Under the pieces are notes generated by a model. The model searched no databases and was not told the DNA's origin. It saw nothing but the letters and a program-made list of their open reading frames with translations. 64,000 nt of DNA. Origin: Petrosia ficiformis (taxonomy: Eukaryota; Porifera; Demospongiae; Haplosclerida; Petrosiidae). Of the stretch, positions 9,748-21,799 are shown piece by piece (the stretch's first letter is position 1; each line of letters begins with the position of its first letter). Position numbers and translations under genes: made by a program. Location of the stretch: assembly GCA_947044365.1 (NCBI GenBank), contig OX345636.1, positions 56,089,746 to 56,153,745 of the forward strand, read 5' to 3'.

Positions 9748-10985
9748 CATTAGTTATTATCATTGTATAGTGTGTTATTATGTTTGATTAGTAAAATATA
9801 AAGTTTAATTTATAATTTTCAGGGGAGGAAACAGCTGTGTAAAAATGAGGGGGTGGGCAGAATACTGTTGGAGAATATACAAGGATGCACACGCATTGTT
9901 CGATACCCTGTGCCCTTTTTTAGGGGGTTTGGCGTTATGCCCCCAGGAAAATTTGAAGCTATATATGTATAACTATGTTTCTAATCGAAATGTCATTATT
10001 GAATGCTCCATTTAAAAAGGTGTCATTGAAGCAAGTATGACTATAATGGAAGACAATACTTTTGTATAAATAAAGAAGCCGTCGGCAGAATTAAATTTCC
10101 GCATTTTGACGCGCGTCGACGATCCCCACATAAAATTTTCGCGTTCGCCAATAATGAGCGCTGATCATGAATAGCACGACAGTAAAATGAACGGACAATT
10201 ATTGAGCTTACTGAACAGGTTTTACAGAAGAGGCTTACTCAGTAATTCCCAATTTTTTTTCTTTCTTCATCAATGAATACTGAGCATCTTCACTATAACA
10301 CAGTGATAGATGTAGGTCTACGGCGCAGCGCACATATAATGGGCGTGACCATTTTTTTCGCCAAAACAATAATAAAATTTCGTGGTCCGATAGTTCAGGA
10401 CAATTTAGGGCTATATTATAATTGTGTAAACGGCAGGTATAAGGAACATTAATCAATCGATATTGAAGATTCTTCCGATTATCGATCTGTGACATCAATT
10501 ATGCTCCGAAAACGCAGGCATGTGACAGTGTGTTTTTGATCATCAAGTGGGAGGAGTTTCCTCATAATTAGCTTTTAATTACTTCCACTTATCTTTAATT
10601 AGTGATAATCAATTTCCGAATCTCAGCCAATTCCCATCCTACGCTCAGAGACAAGATATTCATGATGTGAAGTTAATGTGATTCCTGTTTATGTTTTTTT
10701 TTAAATATTTGATTCATTACAAATCCCCATTGTAGTGTAGGTACTTTATTGAAATTATATTTCACCTCATTCATGAGTAGTGCTGGAGGATCACAAATAA
10801 TTTACTAGGATAGCAATGTATAATACTAAAGATGAAAGAAATTCCATTATTATTAAATTTTTATCTAAAAATTAATAATAATAATTTTTATACAAAAATT
10901 GTTATAATAAATAACTTCTACAATAGCAATCTAATATATATTAAAGTGTTAGTTAGAGTCGGGATTTCTTTTCATTACCATATAG
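9748..10985. other. Intergenic; probable old mobile element sequence
   Basis: 9830-9960 contains a TTTTTAGGGGGTTTGGCG phrase related to the element at 45.3 kb. 10080-10500 is GC-richer than its surroundings (TTTTGACGCGCGTCGACGAT, GCGCACATATAATGGGCGTG), suggesting an inserted element, but I could not pair its ends. The 87-codon minus ORF there resembles nothing known. Confidence 0.35.
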
Positions 10986-11299
10986 TCACTTGGCATTCTG
11001 TTTCTTGTCAAGATTTTCAGCTAATTTGTCCAGGAAAGCAAATGTGTTGAGATAATTATCTGGTGTAACACTAAAGAACAGAAAGAGATATATTACAGCA
11101 GAGTTTTTGATAAGTTTTGAAGCATGGGCCAAATTGGCTCAACAATGGTTAGTGTGTGCCATTGGGAATACATCTTGAGCCAATTAACTAAGAGTTGATG
11201 CTGTAAGTAACAATATAATCATAATTAACTGTATTAACTATAGTACTACTTAGAAGTACAGTTGACTATCACCTTATTAAAATGTAGCTCCCATAATTG

Positions 11300-11972
11300 T
11301 AAACATAATAAAGTGTAATACAGTACAGTATAACACAGTACAGTGTAATACAGTACAGTATGCATTGTAATACAGTAAAGTATTACATGTAATACAGTAA
11401 TTATAGTACAGTACAGTGTAATACAGTACAGTATGCATTGTAATACAGTAAAGTATTACATGTAATACAGTACATTATAGTACAGTACAGTGTAATACAG
11501 TACAGTATGCATTGTAATACAGTACAGTATATAGTACAGTGTAGTATAACACAGTACAGTGTAATACAGTACAATATGCATTGTAATACAATACAGTATA
11601 CATGTACTACAGTACAATACAGTGTAATACAATACCGTATGCATTGTAATACAGTACAGTTTGCATTGTAATACAGTACAGTATAGTATAACACAGTACA
11701 GTGTAATACAGTACAATATGCATTGTAATACAATACAGTATACATGTACTACAGTACAATACAGTATAATACAATACCGTATGCATTGTAATACAGTACA
11801 GTTTGCATTGTAATACAGTACAGTACAGTATAACACAGTACAGTGTAATACAGTACAGTATACATCGTAATACTGTACAGTATAATACAGTACAGTATAG
11901 TACATGTACAATACAGTACAGTATAATGCAGTACAGTATAATACAGTACAGTATAGTACATGTATAATACAG
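11300..11972. repeat. Minisatellite of AATACAGTACAGTAT units within the IDH intron
   Basis: Short units of TAATACAGTACAGTAT, often with GCATTG or TAGTACATGT spacers, fill about 670 bases. Units group into longer repeats (GCATTGTAATACAGTACAGTTTGCATTG recurs near 11640 and 11780). The minus-strand ORFs up to 192 codons are repeat artefacts. After the next element the array shows again as ATACAGTATAAT at 12680. Confidence 0.85.
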
Positions 11973-11973
11973 T

Positions 11974-12679
11974 CAGAGCTAAAAATAACATCCGGACAAC
12001 GGTCAATTTCCGTGCAAATCTCGGTCATGGCCACTCAAATAATAGCACACTTGGTCATTATGTCCAGACAAAATTTTGAGGAATGCATTATATAATTAAC
12101 TAGCTAACAACACAAGAATTCTTACATTGATGAAGACTTTTTTGTTGTCAAAAATAGTTATTTAAACATTCCATCTTAACCATTAAGTTTGCATTTTTCG
12201 TTTACATCTGTCTTCTCCATTTTTTCATGTTTGCTTAAGCAGCATAATTAAGCTTGCATGCACAAAGCATACACACATGTATATGTGTGAGTTATTATAG
12301 TGTGACAGCTGTTAAAGCTTTGAAGTGTTTTTAAATAAAGCGAAGCCATTCAGGACAAGATGCTGATGAGCCTTCTACTAAGAAAAGAAGTGTTACCATT
12401 TAAGAAAGTGATGCTGGTACAGAACTGCTTCAGGAGTGGGATGACTGGATAGACAAATAATTAATTGCATTACTGGCATTAACTCCATGTAAAACTTTTT
12501 TTTTTCAATACAGTGACACTGTATTGAGTTATACATGGAGTTAATCGTACATTATTGTCTAATTATCTATTTCATATATCATTAAGTGATGACCACTCAA
12601 AATAACCCAATGTCCGGGCAAATTTCAATATGTCTGGACAAAGTGACCAGTCAACATGTGAATGTTATTTTTAGCTCTG
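11974..12679. mobile_element. hAT-like TIR element inserted in the minisatellite
   Basis: The ends CAGAGCTAAAAATAACAT and ATGTTATTTTTAGCTCTG are perfect 18-bp inverted repeats. ATACAGT flanks both sides, but since the insertion is in an ATACAGT-rich array this is weak as a target duplication. Subterminal phrases (GTCCGGGCAAATTTC, GGACAAAGTGACC) are echoed in the element at 41.08 kb. No transposase frame is present. Confidence 0.75.
12476..12545. repeat. Inner hairpin element
   Basis: ATTAACTCCATGTAAAAC and its inverted partner ATACATGGAGTTAAT flank CAATACAGTGACACTGTATTG, itself palindromic. It is nested inside the 706-bp element. Confidence 0.65.
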
Positions 12680-13520
12680 ATACAGTATAATATTAAAGTC
12701 AGGTACTGTAAATGTGGATTGTACTTACTTTGGTATTCCTTTAATACATCCTACTAAATCTTTAGTCATGAATCCTGATTCAATTGTTTCTATACACACA
12801 GCCTCAAGATTATCACTAAAACGAGCTAACTCAGTATTACCTGTAAAAAATAAAGATGTCATCTACCACTACTTACAATTATAATTTAACTTACTGTCTA
12901 GTTTGGCCCTGAGCAAGACCTCTAGTCCATGCAAAAATGGAAGCTAAAACAAGAAAATATAATAAATCATTTAAAACTATTCTAATTATCAATATTATTG
13001 TTACACTGCATTCTACATGTAATTAATTACATAACCACGCCCTTTACCACACCTTACTTCACTAACATCAGTACATTGCATTACCTCCTATCTAACTCCT
13101 ATCACTCTCCTCTTGTAAGACTCAACATTTTAACTTAGCTTGCTGGAAAGAAGAATGCTTAAGAAAGCCATTGTTGTATACTTTGCTATTAGCAGGAAGA
13201 CAGCAAGCCAAATGTTTGAAGGGCAACGCCGAGTGATGTTCAGTTTTGCCATCAAAGACTAAGATCACTTTGATAATGATTGAACCCTAACCACAAGGGA
13301 ACCCTAAATGAACCACATAATGATATTCATGAGTTTTTCATGGCAATGTTGGACATTAATCACTAAGAAACCCATAGATACCAAAAACATTCTTTGTTAG
13401 TTGCAGGAAAGAACAAGGTGAGTGTTTGAAAATACAGTAGTCAGTGAAAACACACACTTGCACAGAGCAATAATTAATTAAGTGAAGGCGTGTTGTTACC
13501 ACGCCCACTTCCTGTTAGTA

Positions 13521-14144
13521 TTTAAGGTTGTAGTCTTTTCCGTGGGCGGATGCTACTCCAATCAGTTTCTAGTCTTGCAAGCTTCTTGCTGCATACAATC
13601 TGGTTCCATTCTGTATTTTTTGGAAACCACACCCACCCGGGGGTATAATTATTGGGCCTAAATGTTTTGACTGATAGTTTATTTTCAGAAACAAAGCTAA
13701 ACACGGCCCACGGGTGGTGGAGGGGGCGGTGGGTGGGAAACAATGGCGGGGTAACTGTAGTTGCTCTCTGAGAAAGATTGGAGTTTGGTAGTGTCTAGAA
13801 AGGTAAATTTTATGGTTTCAGTGAAAAGCTACAGAATTCAGCTTTCTTCAGCCTCTTGTAACTATAAAAGTAAAATGAATTTCCAGAAAACGGCTCTATT
13901 TGTTTTCTCTAAATGCATTGTACTTGGTGCACGCCATGATTGGTGGGCGTGGCTTTCTCCGTTTTGTACTTATTAAGATGGCAAAAATGGACATTTTATA
14001 TATGTTTTATCAATTCCAGGACCCTATAAAGGTGATTAGAAGACATGAAGGTTGCCATTACACCAGGTTAGAGTCATATTATATAATATTTTATTTTGAA
14101 ACTGATTGGAGTCGCATCCGCCCACTCCCTAGTACCACCTTAAA
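13521..14144. mobile_element. TIR element of ~620 bp with ~45-bp ends, within the IDH intron
   Basis: The left end TTTAAGGTTGTAGTC...GTGGGCGGATGC...ACTCCAATCAGTTTC is inverted at the right end (GAAACTGATTGGAGTCGCAT, then CCGCCCACTCCCTAGTACCA, then CCTTAAA). It is GC-richer than its surroundings and encodes no transposase. Confidence 0.7.
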
Positions 14145-14399
14145 GCACACAGAGAACACGCTTTTGGGGAAAACACTGCATATACATGTACATGTATCAT
14201 TCTACTATCGTATAATAATCAACTAGTCACTTAAGTCACATGACTATTAGTCAAATAGAGAAATTTGAGTCCTAATATACAATACTGCGTTATGAAGTAT
14301 TCTTACCAATTGGATTAGTTGAAGTTTCTTTTCCTTTTTGATGCATTCTATAATGTCTAGTAACAGTACCATGTGCAGCCTCACTCTCTATAGTCTTAC

Positions 14400-14636
14400 C
14401 ATCAGGACATATTAATACACTAGTCATCATACCAAGACTACCATATCCTAATGTATAGAAAATGACGGATAATTAATTAATGATATCATCAGGACATATT
14501 AATACACTAGTCGTCATACCAAGACTACCATATCCTAATGTACAGAAAATGATGGATAATTAATTAATGACATCATTAGGACATATTAATGCACTAGTCA
14601 TCATACCAAGACTACCATATCCTAATGTACATGTAT
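14400..14636 (-). repeat. 87-bp tandem triplication of an IDH exon edge
   Basis: Three copies start at about 14400, 14487 and 14574, each with the 3' acceptor (CATTAG on the minus strand) and the first ~48 bases of the IDH exon encoding [16 protein letters not shown]. Only the first, joined to the rest of the exon (14307-14447), can encode the full segment; the other two are partial exons in the intron. Copies differ by few bases, so the event is fairly recent. Confidence 0.85.
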
Positions 14637-15594
14637 AGGATAATTTATCAAAGTATAATATGAGAGAGAGGGAGGGACACCTTCCTAAAAAATACAAGTT
14701 TGTTAATCGTTTCTACGCCTATTGCTAGCATGCTAGGCAAATGAATTTTCATGTACTCTACATGTAATATTTCCCAACTAATAGCCTCTCAATAAAACAA
14801 TAATATAACATTATTAAGTTTACACACAATGTACTGTAATTCCAATGTACTACACAGCATTATACTTTAGTACTATGCTACATGTATCACATACAAAATC
14901 AAGAGAATTCACACAATACTTACATGTAGATATGATTACAGTAAAATGTATTACATGTACAATAGTACTACAGTACTTAGAAGTACAGTTGACTATCATA
15001 AGTAGCATTATGATAGGAAGGCAGTGTAGTAGATGTGTACTACATGTACATGTACATGTACATTATAGTGTATACAATGTACATGTACATGAATATGTAC
15101 AGTATAGTTCATAAAAAATGCTACGTAGAGTAGAGGTAATTACTCTGCAACTGCACTCTACTGCTGCAAAGTACGAAACCGCACTGCATCAGTACTGCAT
15201 TACAACACACTATTAATAGCAATAGAGGGTGTGGCTGGCATTGAATATTTGCAGTCTATATGCTGCAGTGTAGCTTCTTTTTATAAAATGACTTGCTCTC
15301 CCAGTACAAGGTGCTGTAGAAATACACTTACAGCAGTACCTAACGTTACTTAAAGCAGGTATTGTATGCATTTTGACATTTGGAGCGACAAGTCAACGTA
15401 CGTAGATTGCTACTATCCATCAAGCCTGTGCCACGCAGTACTGCGTACTAACGACAAAGTATGCGCCGTGCGGCGTTCTTCGTTTCTACTCTATGCTTTA
15501 ATTCGGTGTTTACTACTGTCTTTCTACTCTACTCAACGTAGCATTTTTTTTGGAATGTACTGTACATGTACATGCATATATACATCATGTACAC

Positions 15595-15954
15595 TAGGGC
15601 TGCGACAAAAGCTAAAAATCTACCTTGAATGTCAAGGTTAGAATTCTCACATGTGATTTTATCAATTTTGCACTCACTAAAACTGAATTAGTACATGTAC
15701 TTTATAATGAGTATTATTCATATTCATGTTGCTGTTTCTACTCAAATTTAGCATCATTAGACTGAGAAGAGAGACAGAAAAGAGCCAAGCAACATCCTCA
15801 ATGTTCCTGGAACAACCCCCATTATTAATCACACATTCAAACATATGCACGCACAAACATTGAAGTGGGCGTGTCAGTAGGGAAATTGACATTTGAATGT
15901 TTGCCAAACGAAGGCTTCGAAGTTACATTTGTAAGCCAATTTGTCCCAGCCTTA
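15595..15954. mobile_element. hAT-like non-autonomous element
   Basis: The ends TAGGGCTGCGACAAA and TTTGTCCCAGCCTTA are inverted with one or two mismatches. No clear 8-bp duplication is seen. The interior codes for nothing recognisable. Confidence 0.6.
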
Positions 15955-16229
15955 TAGTATGTACATGTACAATGTACACAGTATTATCATCATAATTATT
16001 AATTAATTAATGTACATTGTATACCTTGTGCAATAGAATCACTTTGCACATCTCCATCATAATTCTTACAAGCCCATACAAATCCACCTTCACTCTTCAG
16101 TGCTTGAGCCACCATATCATCTATCAATCTATGTTCATACCATATCCCTTTAGCTTCATACTTGCTCTTGTACTCCCTACATCATTAAATATTCATTACC
16201 TTAGTAACTCATTTAATATTAATCATTTA

Positions 16230-16331
<102 letters not shown>

Positions 16332-16414
16332 CTATTCTACATTGTATAATCTGTTAACATTCACGATGTCCTCAAAATTATGATGTAATGACTTTATATG
16401 TAATATAGTATATA

Positions 16415-16763
16415 CAGTACAGGTCATAAAAAAGTTAACGTTTCGTAATCGTTCTACGATTGTTCTCTGGTTCGTTCCATTTTTACGATTAAAAATCGTG
16501 TTTACGATTACAATCTTTTCTGAAACCGTTAACGCAATCTTTGCATAAGCGCATTTCAACAACAAAGCACATGAATGCGAAATATGGACGCCAGTGACTA
16601 CTTTCACTTTCAAACGCCCGCCTTGCTGCTTTCTTGCAGCTAACGGAGCATCATTTTGGTATCTTTGGCTTTCTTAAAAGGTGCATGTTGTGGCTAAATA
16701 TGCGAGTTAAAAAAAAAATCGTTCTACGATTACGAAACATTAACGTTTTTATGACCTCTACTG
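16415..16763. mobile_element. TIR element with 34-bp ends, within the IDH intron
   Basis: CAGTACAGGTCATAAAAA, GTTAACGTTTCGTAATCG at the left returns inverted at the right (CGATTACGAAACATTAACG, TTTTTATGACCTCTACTG). The subterminal ATCGTTCTACGATT motif is repeated on both sides. No coding capacity. Confidence 0.75.
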
Positions 16764-17319
16764 TACATGTCATAAGGTTAATACATGATTATACTGTAAC
16801 TCAATAATGAAGCAATGGATTGAAATTTGACATACACAAAAAATGGGAAGGATAATTATATGATAAATAGTACAAGTAAAAAGATTGTTGATCATGTCAA
16901 ACTAAAGTTAGGAGCATTTTTCTGAGGACAAGGTGAATGTGAATGACCTTTAGTTAATAATTAAGGTTACACCATAGTGATGTTTTAGTGTGAATATAAT
17001 GACCACTTTTAGTTATACGTGTAACTAGTTATAGTATGCCTGGTCTCTCAAACCTTTAGTTTAGCTATACTTGTACATTTAGTAAAAAATATTAGGAAGG
17101 GTTTTAGTTTAGTTAACTTAAACAACACTAGTACACACCCCCAGTGAGGAAGCTATAATTGTGCCTTGTGAGGGTGTTTTCATAATGGTCTCGGAGGAGC
17201 AGGTATGAGAGTATTAGAAATCAGGACTTTCTGGTTACCAGCTGTATCTAACTCTCTCTCCAAGACCAACATTGTAACTGGCTTAAGGAACAGCATCACA
17301 ACCAGTGAAACCAAAGCTC

Positions 17320-17975
17320 TCCTAATCAGTCAATTAATGGGTGTGGCACGTAAAAGAACGCTCGCTCGAGCTCTACTGCTTGTAGCTAAGTAGCTTAGGT
17401 AGAAACTGGAACTAATAGCTAGCTATTCTACCTGAAATATATTCCTAAAGTTCTACAAGGTCCTTTAATAGGTAAGAAGTAGGGCTGGGAAAAAAATTCG
17501 AATATTCGAACCTTCGTTCGTTTACTGCGCATTCAAAGCTAAATTTCTCCCTTCGAATCTTCGCTGCCAAGCCCACTTCAATGTTTGCACATGCGCACTT
17601 TTGCAATCTAAACGTGTGGTTAAAATTGTGGGTGTATCCAAGAAAAGTTGAGGCTGAGTTGTTGGCTGTTTCTGCCTAAATTTCATTCAAGCGATGCTAA
17701 ATCCAAGTAGAAAATAGTGACAGGAACAAGACTAGTACTTATTATAAAGCAATAATCCAGTTTTGGAGGCATTATATTGCCAAACAAGGTAAGAGCAACA
17801 TTGATAATAACACGTGCGAACCTTCGAAGGTTCGTTCATTTTTGCCGACGAAGCTTCGAAGGTTGTTTTTCTACCTTCGTCCCAGCCCTAGTAAAAAGAG
17901 TACATAATCAAAATAATAACTATAATAGGCTGTTGTGTTTCAGGCATGACACCACAAGCGAATACTTTTTCTCTA
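17320..17975 (-). mobile_element. Family A TIR element (copy 2), split by a hAT-like element
   Basis: Reverse orientation relative to the 6.5 kb copy. GTGTGGCACGTAAAAGAACG, ACTGGAACTAATAGCTAGC and, after the insertion, CAAAATAATAACTATAATAG followed by GGCTGTTGTGTTTCAGGCAT match the 56.8 kb copy. Confidence 0.65.
17480..17890. mobile_element. hAT-like element nested in a family A element
   Basis: The ends TAGGGCTGGGA and TCCCAGCCCTA are perfect inverted repeats. The 8-bp flanks are GTAAGAAG (17472-17479) and GTAAAAAG (17891-17898), one mismatch. The intact site in the 56.8 kb copy reads GGTAAGGAGAGTAGATAATC, as expected for an unoccupied target. Subterminal CCTTCGAAGGTTCGTT motifs are repeated. 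411 bp, no transposase. Confidence 0.85.
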
Positions 17976-18843
17976 TAATTATACATGTATTTTGTTAACA
18001 GGTCTTTGATATGGGTACTAATTGCTTCCTACTGCCAAACAAGTATCCACACCAATTAATTAACCCATCCCCTAGTATGATGTAACTTCCTCAACTACAT
18101 GTACACATGCACACATGTACATGTATACAATGTATAATATACACAGGGCCATCAGCATAATCCAACATTAATATATAATTATACAGTTACATCAAAACCT
18201 ATGAGAAGCAATCATGAATGTTAACAGATTTTAATAGTACTAAAAATCATTTGTGTACTGAAACTGTGTACCAATCTTGACATTTTTGGTATCACTGAGT
18301 TCCTCCCACAGGTGCACATCTTGTGGAATTTAATTATTTCAATAACTGTTATAATTCTGGAGATACTGATCTACTGTACACATTGCTCTCTCTACTTCCA
18401 GGGATCAACTCAGCTTGGATGGACTTTAGTTAACTAACTAAAAGTGTCCATTGTTGGCCTGGTTTCATTTTAGGTAGTTGTAGTTATTACTTATTACAGT
18501 AGACATGTAATTTAGTTAGCTAAGTAAAAGTCATATTGCCTTAATAAAAGGGGCATTAGTAATAACTAAAACAATAATAATAGATACATGTACAATGTAT
18601 AGTGAATGTACATGTACATGTATAACAGTTTAAAATCATTCATCAGCATGAACATTGATGGGGAAGTGCATTTAAGAAAAATAGGATTTGAATTACATGT
18701 ACATGTACATACAAAAGAAACAATTTCTCAGTGCAAAGTACATGTAACACGTCATCTTTAAATGATCATTATTCAACTATTTTTAAAGTAAGCCATCAAA
18801 ATTGTGTGTCTAACAAGATATTTGTACATGTACATGGAGAAAA

Positions 18844-19165
18844 CTATCCTATGATTGCTTTGTGGTGTCATCATTCATTAATCATGACTGATTTTCTAAT
18901 CCCTGCAACACAACAGCATATTATAATTATAATCCTGGTTGTCTACTCTTTTTACTTTTTAACATTCTTGGAGAACTACATTGACAACATTGATAGGAAT
19001 AAATTTCAACAAGAATAGCTATTAGACTAAAGCAGGTTTCCTCCTGCTTGGTCTGTACTGAAGTGCACATTCTATTATTATGCCATTAATCAACACTCCC
19101 ACCTTACAGAATGATGCAACTTCCTTAACACAAAGTACAATGCATATGTGATATGATCATACATG
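18844..19165 (+). mobile_element. Family A TIR element (copy 3), diverged
   Basis: It begins CTATCCTATGATTGCTTTGT and keeps the interior order of the family (GGTGTC, AATCATGACTGATTTTC, TGATGCAACTTCCTTAAC). The right end is eroded. It lies in the gap where the missing IDH exons would be expected. Confidence 0.6.
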
Positions 19166-19559
19166 TACATGTTCATGTATACATTAAGTCAACCCCATAG
19201 AAAGTATAACTATAATTACTATATGTACAAGTACAAGTATAAAACAATAGAAAATGTATTTCTTAATTTGGTTAACTAAATCAACTAGCCATTTAAAACA
19301 CACCTGATCCCCATGTCTCCCAATAACAATAGACTTTGTCCATCCAGGTACAAGACGAGGAATATTCTTGCATATTATTGCCTCACGAAACACAGTTCCT
19401 CCTAAGATATTACGTATGGTACCATTAGCTGACTTCCACATCTGCTTGAGTCCAAATTCCTCCACTCTGACCTCATCAGGTGTAATGGTAGCACACTTGA
19501 TACCAACATTATACTTACTAATAGCCTCAGCACACTCAACAGTAACTACATGTATATAC

Positions 19560-19980
19560 ATGTACATGAATATAATTATAAATGTATACTGTATATTGTA
19601 TAATTATAATAATGTGACAGTATAATGTACAAACGTATAAAATTTATATATAATAATATTTATATATTATACATGTATACATATTATAAACACCCTAAGT
19701 GACTGTGGATACGAAATTTAGTCATTTGGTAAATACTAATTTGTCATGCATTTACATGTACATGTACATTACATGTATATTTAAACACTTTGGTAATCAA
19801 GAAGAATACCACCTGGACACCAAATTTAGGTAGTTTTCTATCTTTAAAGGCGACAAATTACATGTATCATATACTACATGACCAATTTTTGCATCTATGA
19901 TACATGTAACATACATGGTGTGTAATATATAATGTACATGTATATAATTATTATTCTAACAAGTGTATATAGAGAAAAAA
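19560..19980. other. AT-rich, TACATGTA-rich tract; no gene
   Basis: Low-complexity (AT) and TACATGTACATGTA runs; no IDH N-terminal exon could be found here or up to 21 kb. Confidence 0.5.
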
Positions 19981-19983
19981 AAA

Positions 19984-20430
19984 ACATCCCTATGATTGCT
20001 TTACAAATTTAAGTAAAGATAAACATATCTCTATGACTGCTTTGTGGTGTCCAGCATTCGGTAATCATGGCTGACTTTATCAAAGCATGAAAGACAACAG
20101 CTTATTATTTTGATTATCTACTCTCCTGACCTTTCAAAGGACCTTGTAGAACTTTAGGAATATATTTCAGGCAGAATAGCTAGCTATTAGTTCCAGTTTC
20201 TACATAAGCTACACAGATTTCTTTCTGCTGCTGTGTAGAGCTTGATCAATGATCGCGCGTTCTTTTACGCGCCACGCCCATTAATTGACCAAGCCCCCGG
20301 GAATGATGTAACTTCCTCAACTACGTATACAACGCATACTCGCGTAAGTGGACACAAGAAAATATATATATAAACATACATCGAACCCGTGGGAAAGCAA
20401 TCATAGGGATGGCCCTGCGGGCCATAAAAA
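19984..20430 (+). mobile_element. Family A TIR element (copy 4), most complete
   Basis: Left end ACATCCCTATGATTGCTTT and right end AAAGCAATCATAGGGATGG are near-perfect inverted repeats. The interior carries GCGCGTTCTTTTACGCGCC, a small hairpin, and GACCAAGCCCCCGGGAATGA. No ORF; a short non-autonomous DNA element. Confidence 0.75.
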
Positions 20431-21089
20431 GTCTAATGATTGAATACATGGTTTCATTGCTTTTCTGTACAAAGTAGTAAATAGCCAAAATGTAAATCCA
20501 AAAGTTTGATTGAAAACTTCCTCCTACAAATAGCCAAAGAGTTAAATGTACAGTACCCCTCAAAATTAAGTTTACTTACATTGTACTTGTACCATAGTAC
20601 ATTTATACTTGGGTGAGAATGCATCATTATTAACAGTATTGTATAGCGTTTAATGTACGTCGAAGCCATACTAAAATCTCACAACTGTACTGCGGTTAAC
20701 GTAGTACGTTGAACCATGCAAAGTGGACACGTGATGCCCTGAGGTGTTGTTTTCAGAGAGTTTTTAGAGTTGTCAGAAGATGCCAAAGCTATATGGAGAG
20801 TTTAAATACTGTACTATACTTTACCACCACAGAAGAGGCTTAAAGGCCCAAACTATTTCGAAACTAATGAACTGCCAGGGACTGAAAACAATGAAAGCAG
20901 GTTCTTAAAAAAATATAAAAACACAGGATCAATGAGAGTACAACCTGGATTAGGACGGCCATCCATTATAACAACACCAGAGATCCATGGCTGGTGATTC
21001 ATTATGATTCATGACAACCAAGATACATGTACTTGCAGCTGGTAAGGAAAAAAGAATGATTACTTTTTAACAAAGCACAATTAAATTAA

Positions 21090-21745
21090 CCTACATTTCT
21101 TTTCCTTTGTTGATTCACGTTTAGTAGATTTCACTGATGTCTTTTTTGTTGTCTTTGCTTTAGTATTTTTTATACTTTGTTTTCCTGCCTTACCTATTTG
21201 AGTATTTGGTTTTTTCACTTTAAGGTTGGGTATTGGCTGTGCATTCTCTTTTCCTGAAGAAAAATAATTATAAAACATAACTGAATTGAAACAAACCTCT
21301 GCTACGTTTTCTGGTTTCTTTCAAGTCAAAGTTTTCCACTTGGTTATTACAAAATGATTGATATCAGGAGTAGCCACCATTAATGAATGTTTCTTCAATG
21401 GCTTCAACTGATTTACGTGCCTACATTGTTTCAAATACCATTACAATAAAATAATTGCTAAGCTAATAGAACTCACCAGTTGCAAGAGCAATTCCTGAGT
21501 ATTGTTTCCCATGATACCGAAATATACATTGTGATCAAGCCCGGCTGTAAGTTATCATATGTAGGAGATAACAACTCATCTACCCAGACAATGCTAGTAG
21601 AGCTATCACAATCAAAACATATTAGCACACCAACTCCTAGAGAGATGTAGAGTAATATGAGATTGGAATATTTAATAAACTGGTTTTAGTTTAACTTACT
21701 TGCTTCATCCTGAAGTTGTTTCAGCCGTTTGCCATTTTCCAATAA
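21090..21745 (-). pseudogene. Unrecognised gene with a lysine-rich tail, interrupted
   Basis: Exons on the minus strand: about 21745-21703 (LLENGKRLKQLQDEA), 21640-21484 (GVGVLICFDCDSSTSIVWVD then, in another frame, GLDHNVYFGIMGNNTQELLL), 21419-21296 (ARKSVEAIEETFINGGYS, TGA, then QSFCNNQVENFDLKETRKRS) and 21255-21084 (GKENAQPIPNLKVKKPN and a Lys/Thr/Ser-rich basic tail, stop TAA). Donors, acceptors and phases agree between the exons. A frame change inside the second exon and the TGA in the third make this a likely pseudogene, or an assembly with errors. Leucine-rich helix, beta-strand region and basic tail suggest a nuclear protein; I do not recognise the family. Confidence 0.45.
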
Positions 21746-21799
21746 GCAGCAATATCAACTCACGAGTCACGAGTCTCACGTGTAACACGTGAAAACACG

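Noticed and set aside
11401..12034. Minus-strand ORFs of 114, 192 and 85 codons rich in Tyr, Cys, Leu
   Set aside because: They translate the AATACAGTACAGTAT minisatellite in three frames at once.
13761..14226. Plus ORFs of 71 and 108 codons
   Set aside because: They lie within or across the ends of the 620-bp TIR element and overlap in different frames.
15366..15641. Plus ORF of 91 codons
   Set aside because: Its end falls in a hAT-like element and a TACATGTA tract; no motif or homologous pattern.
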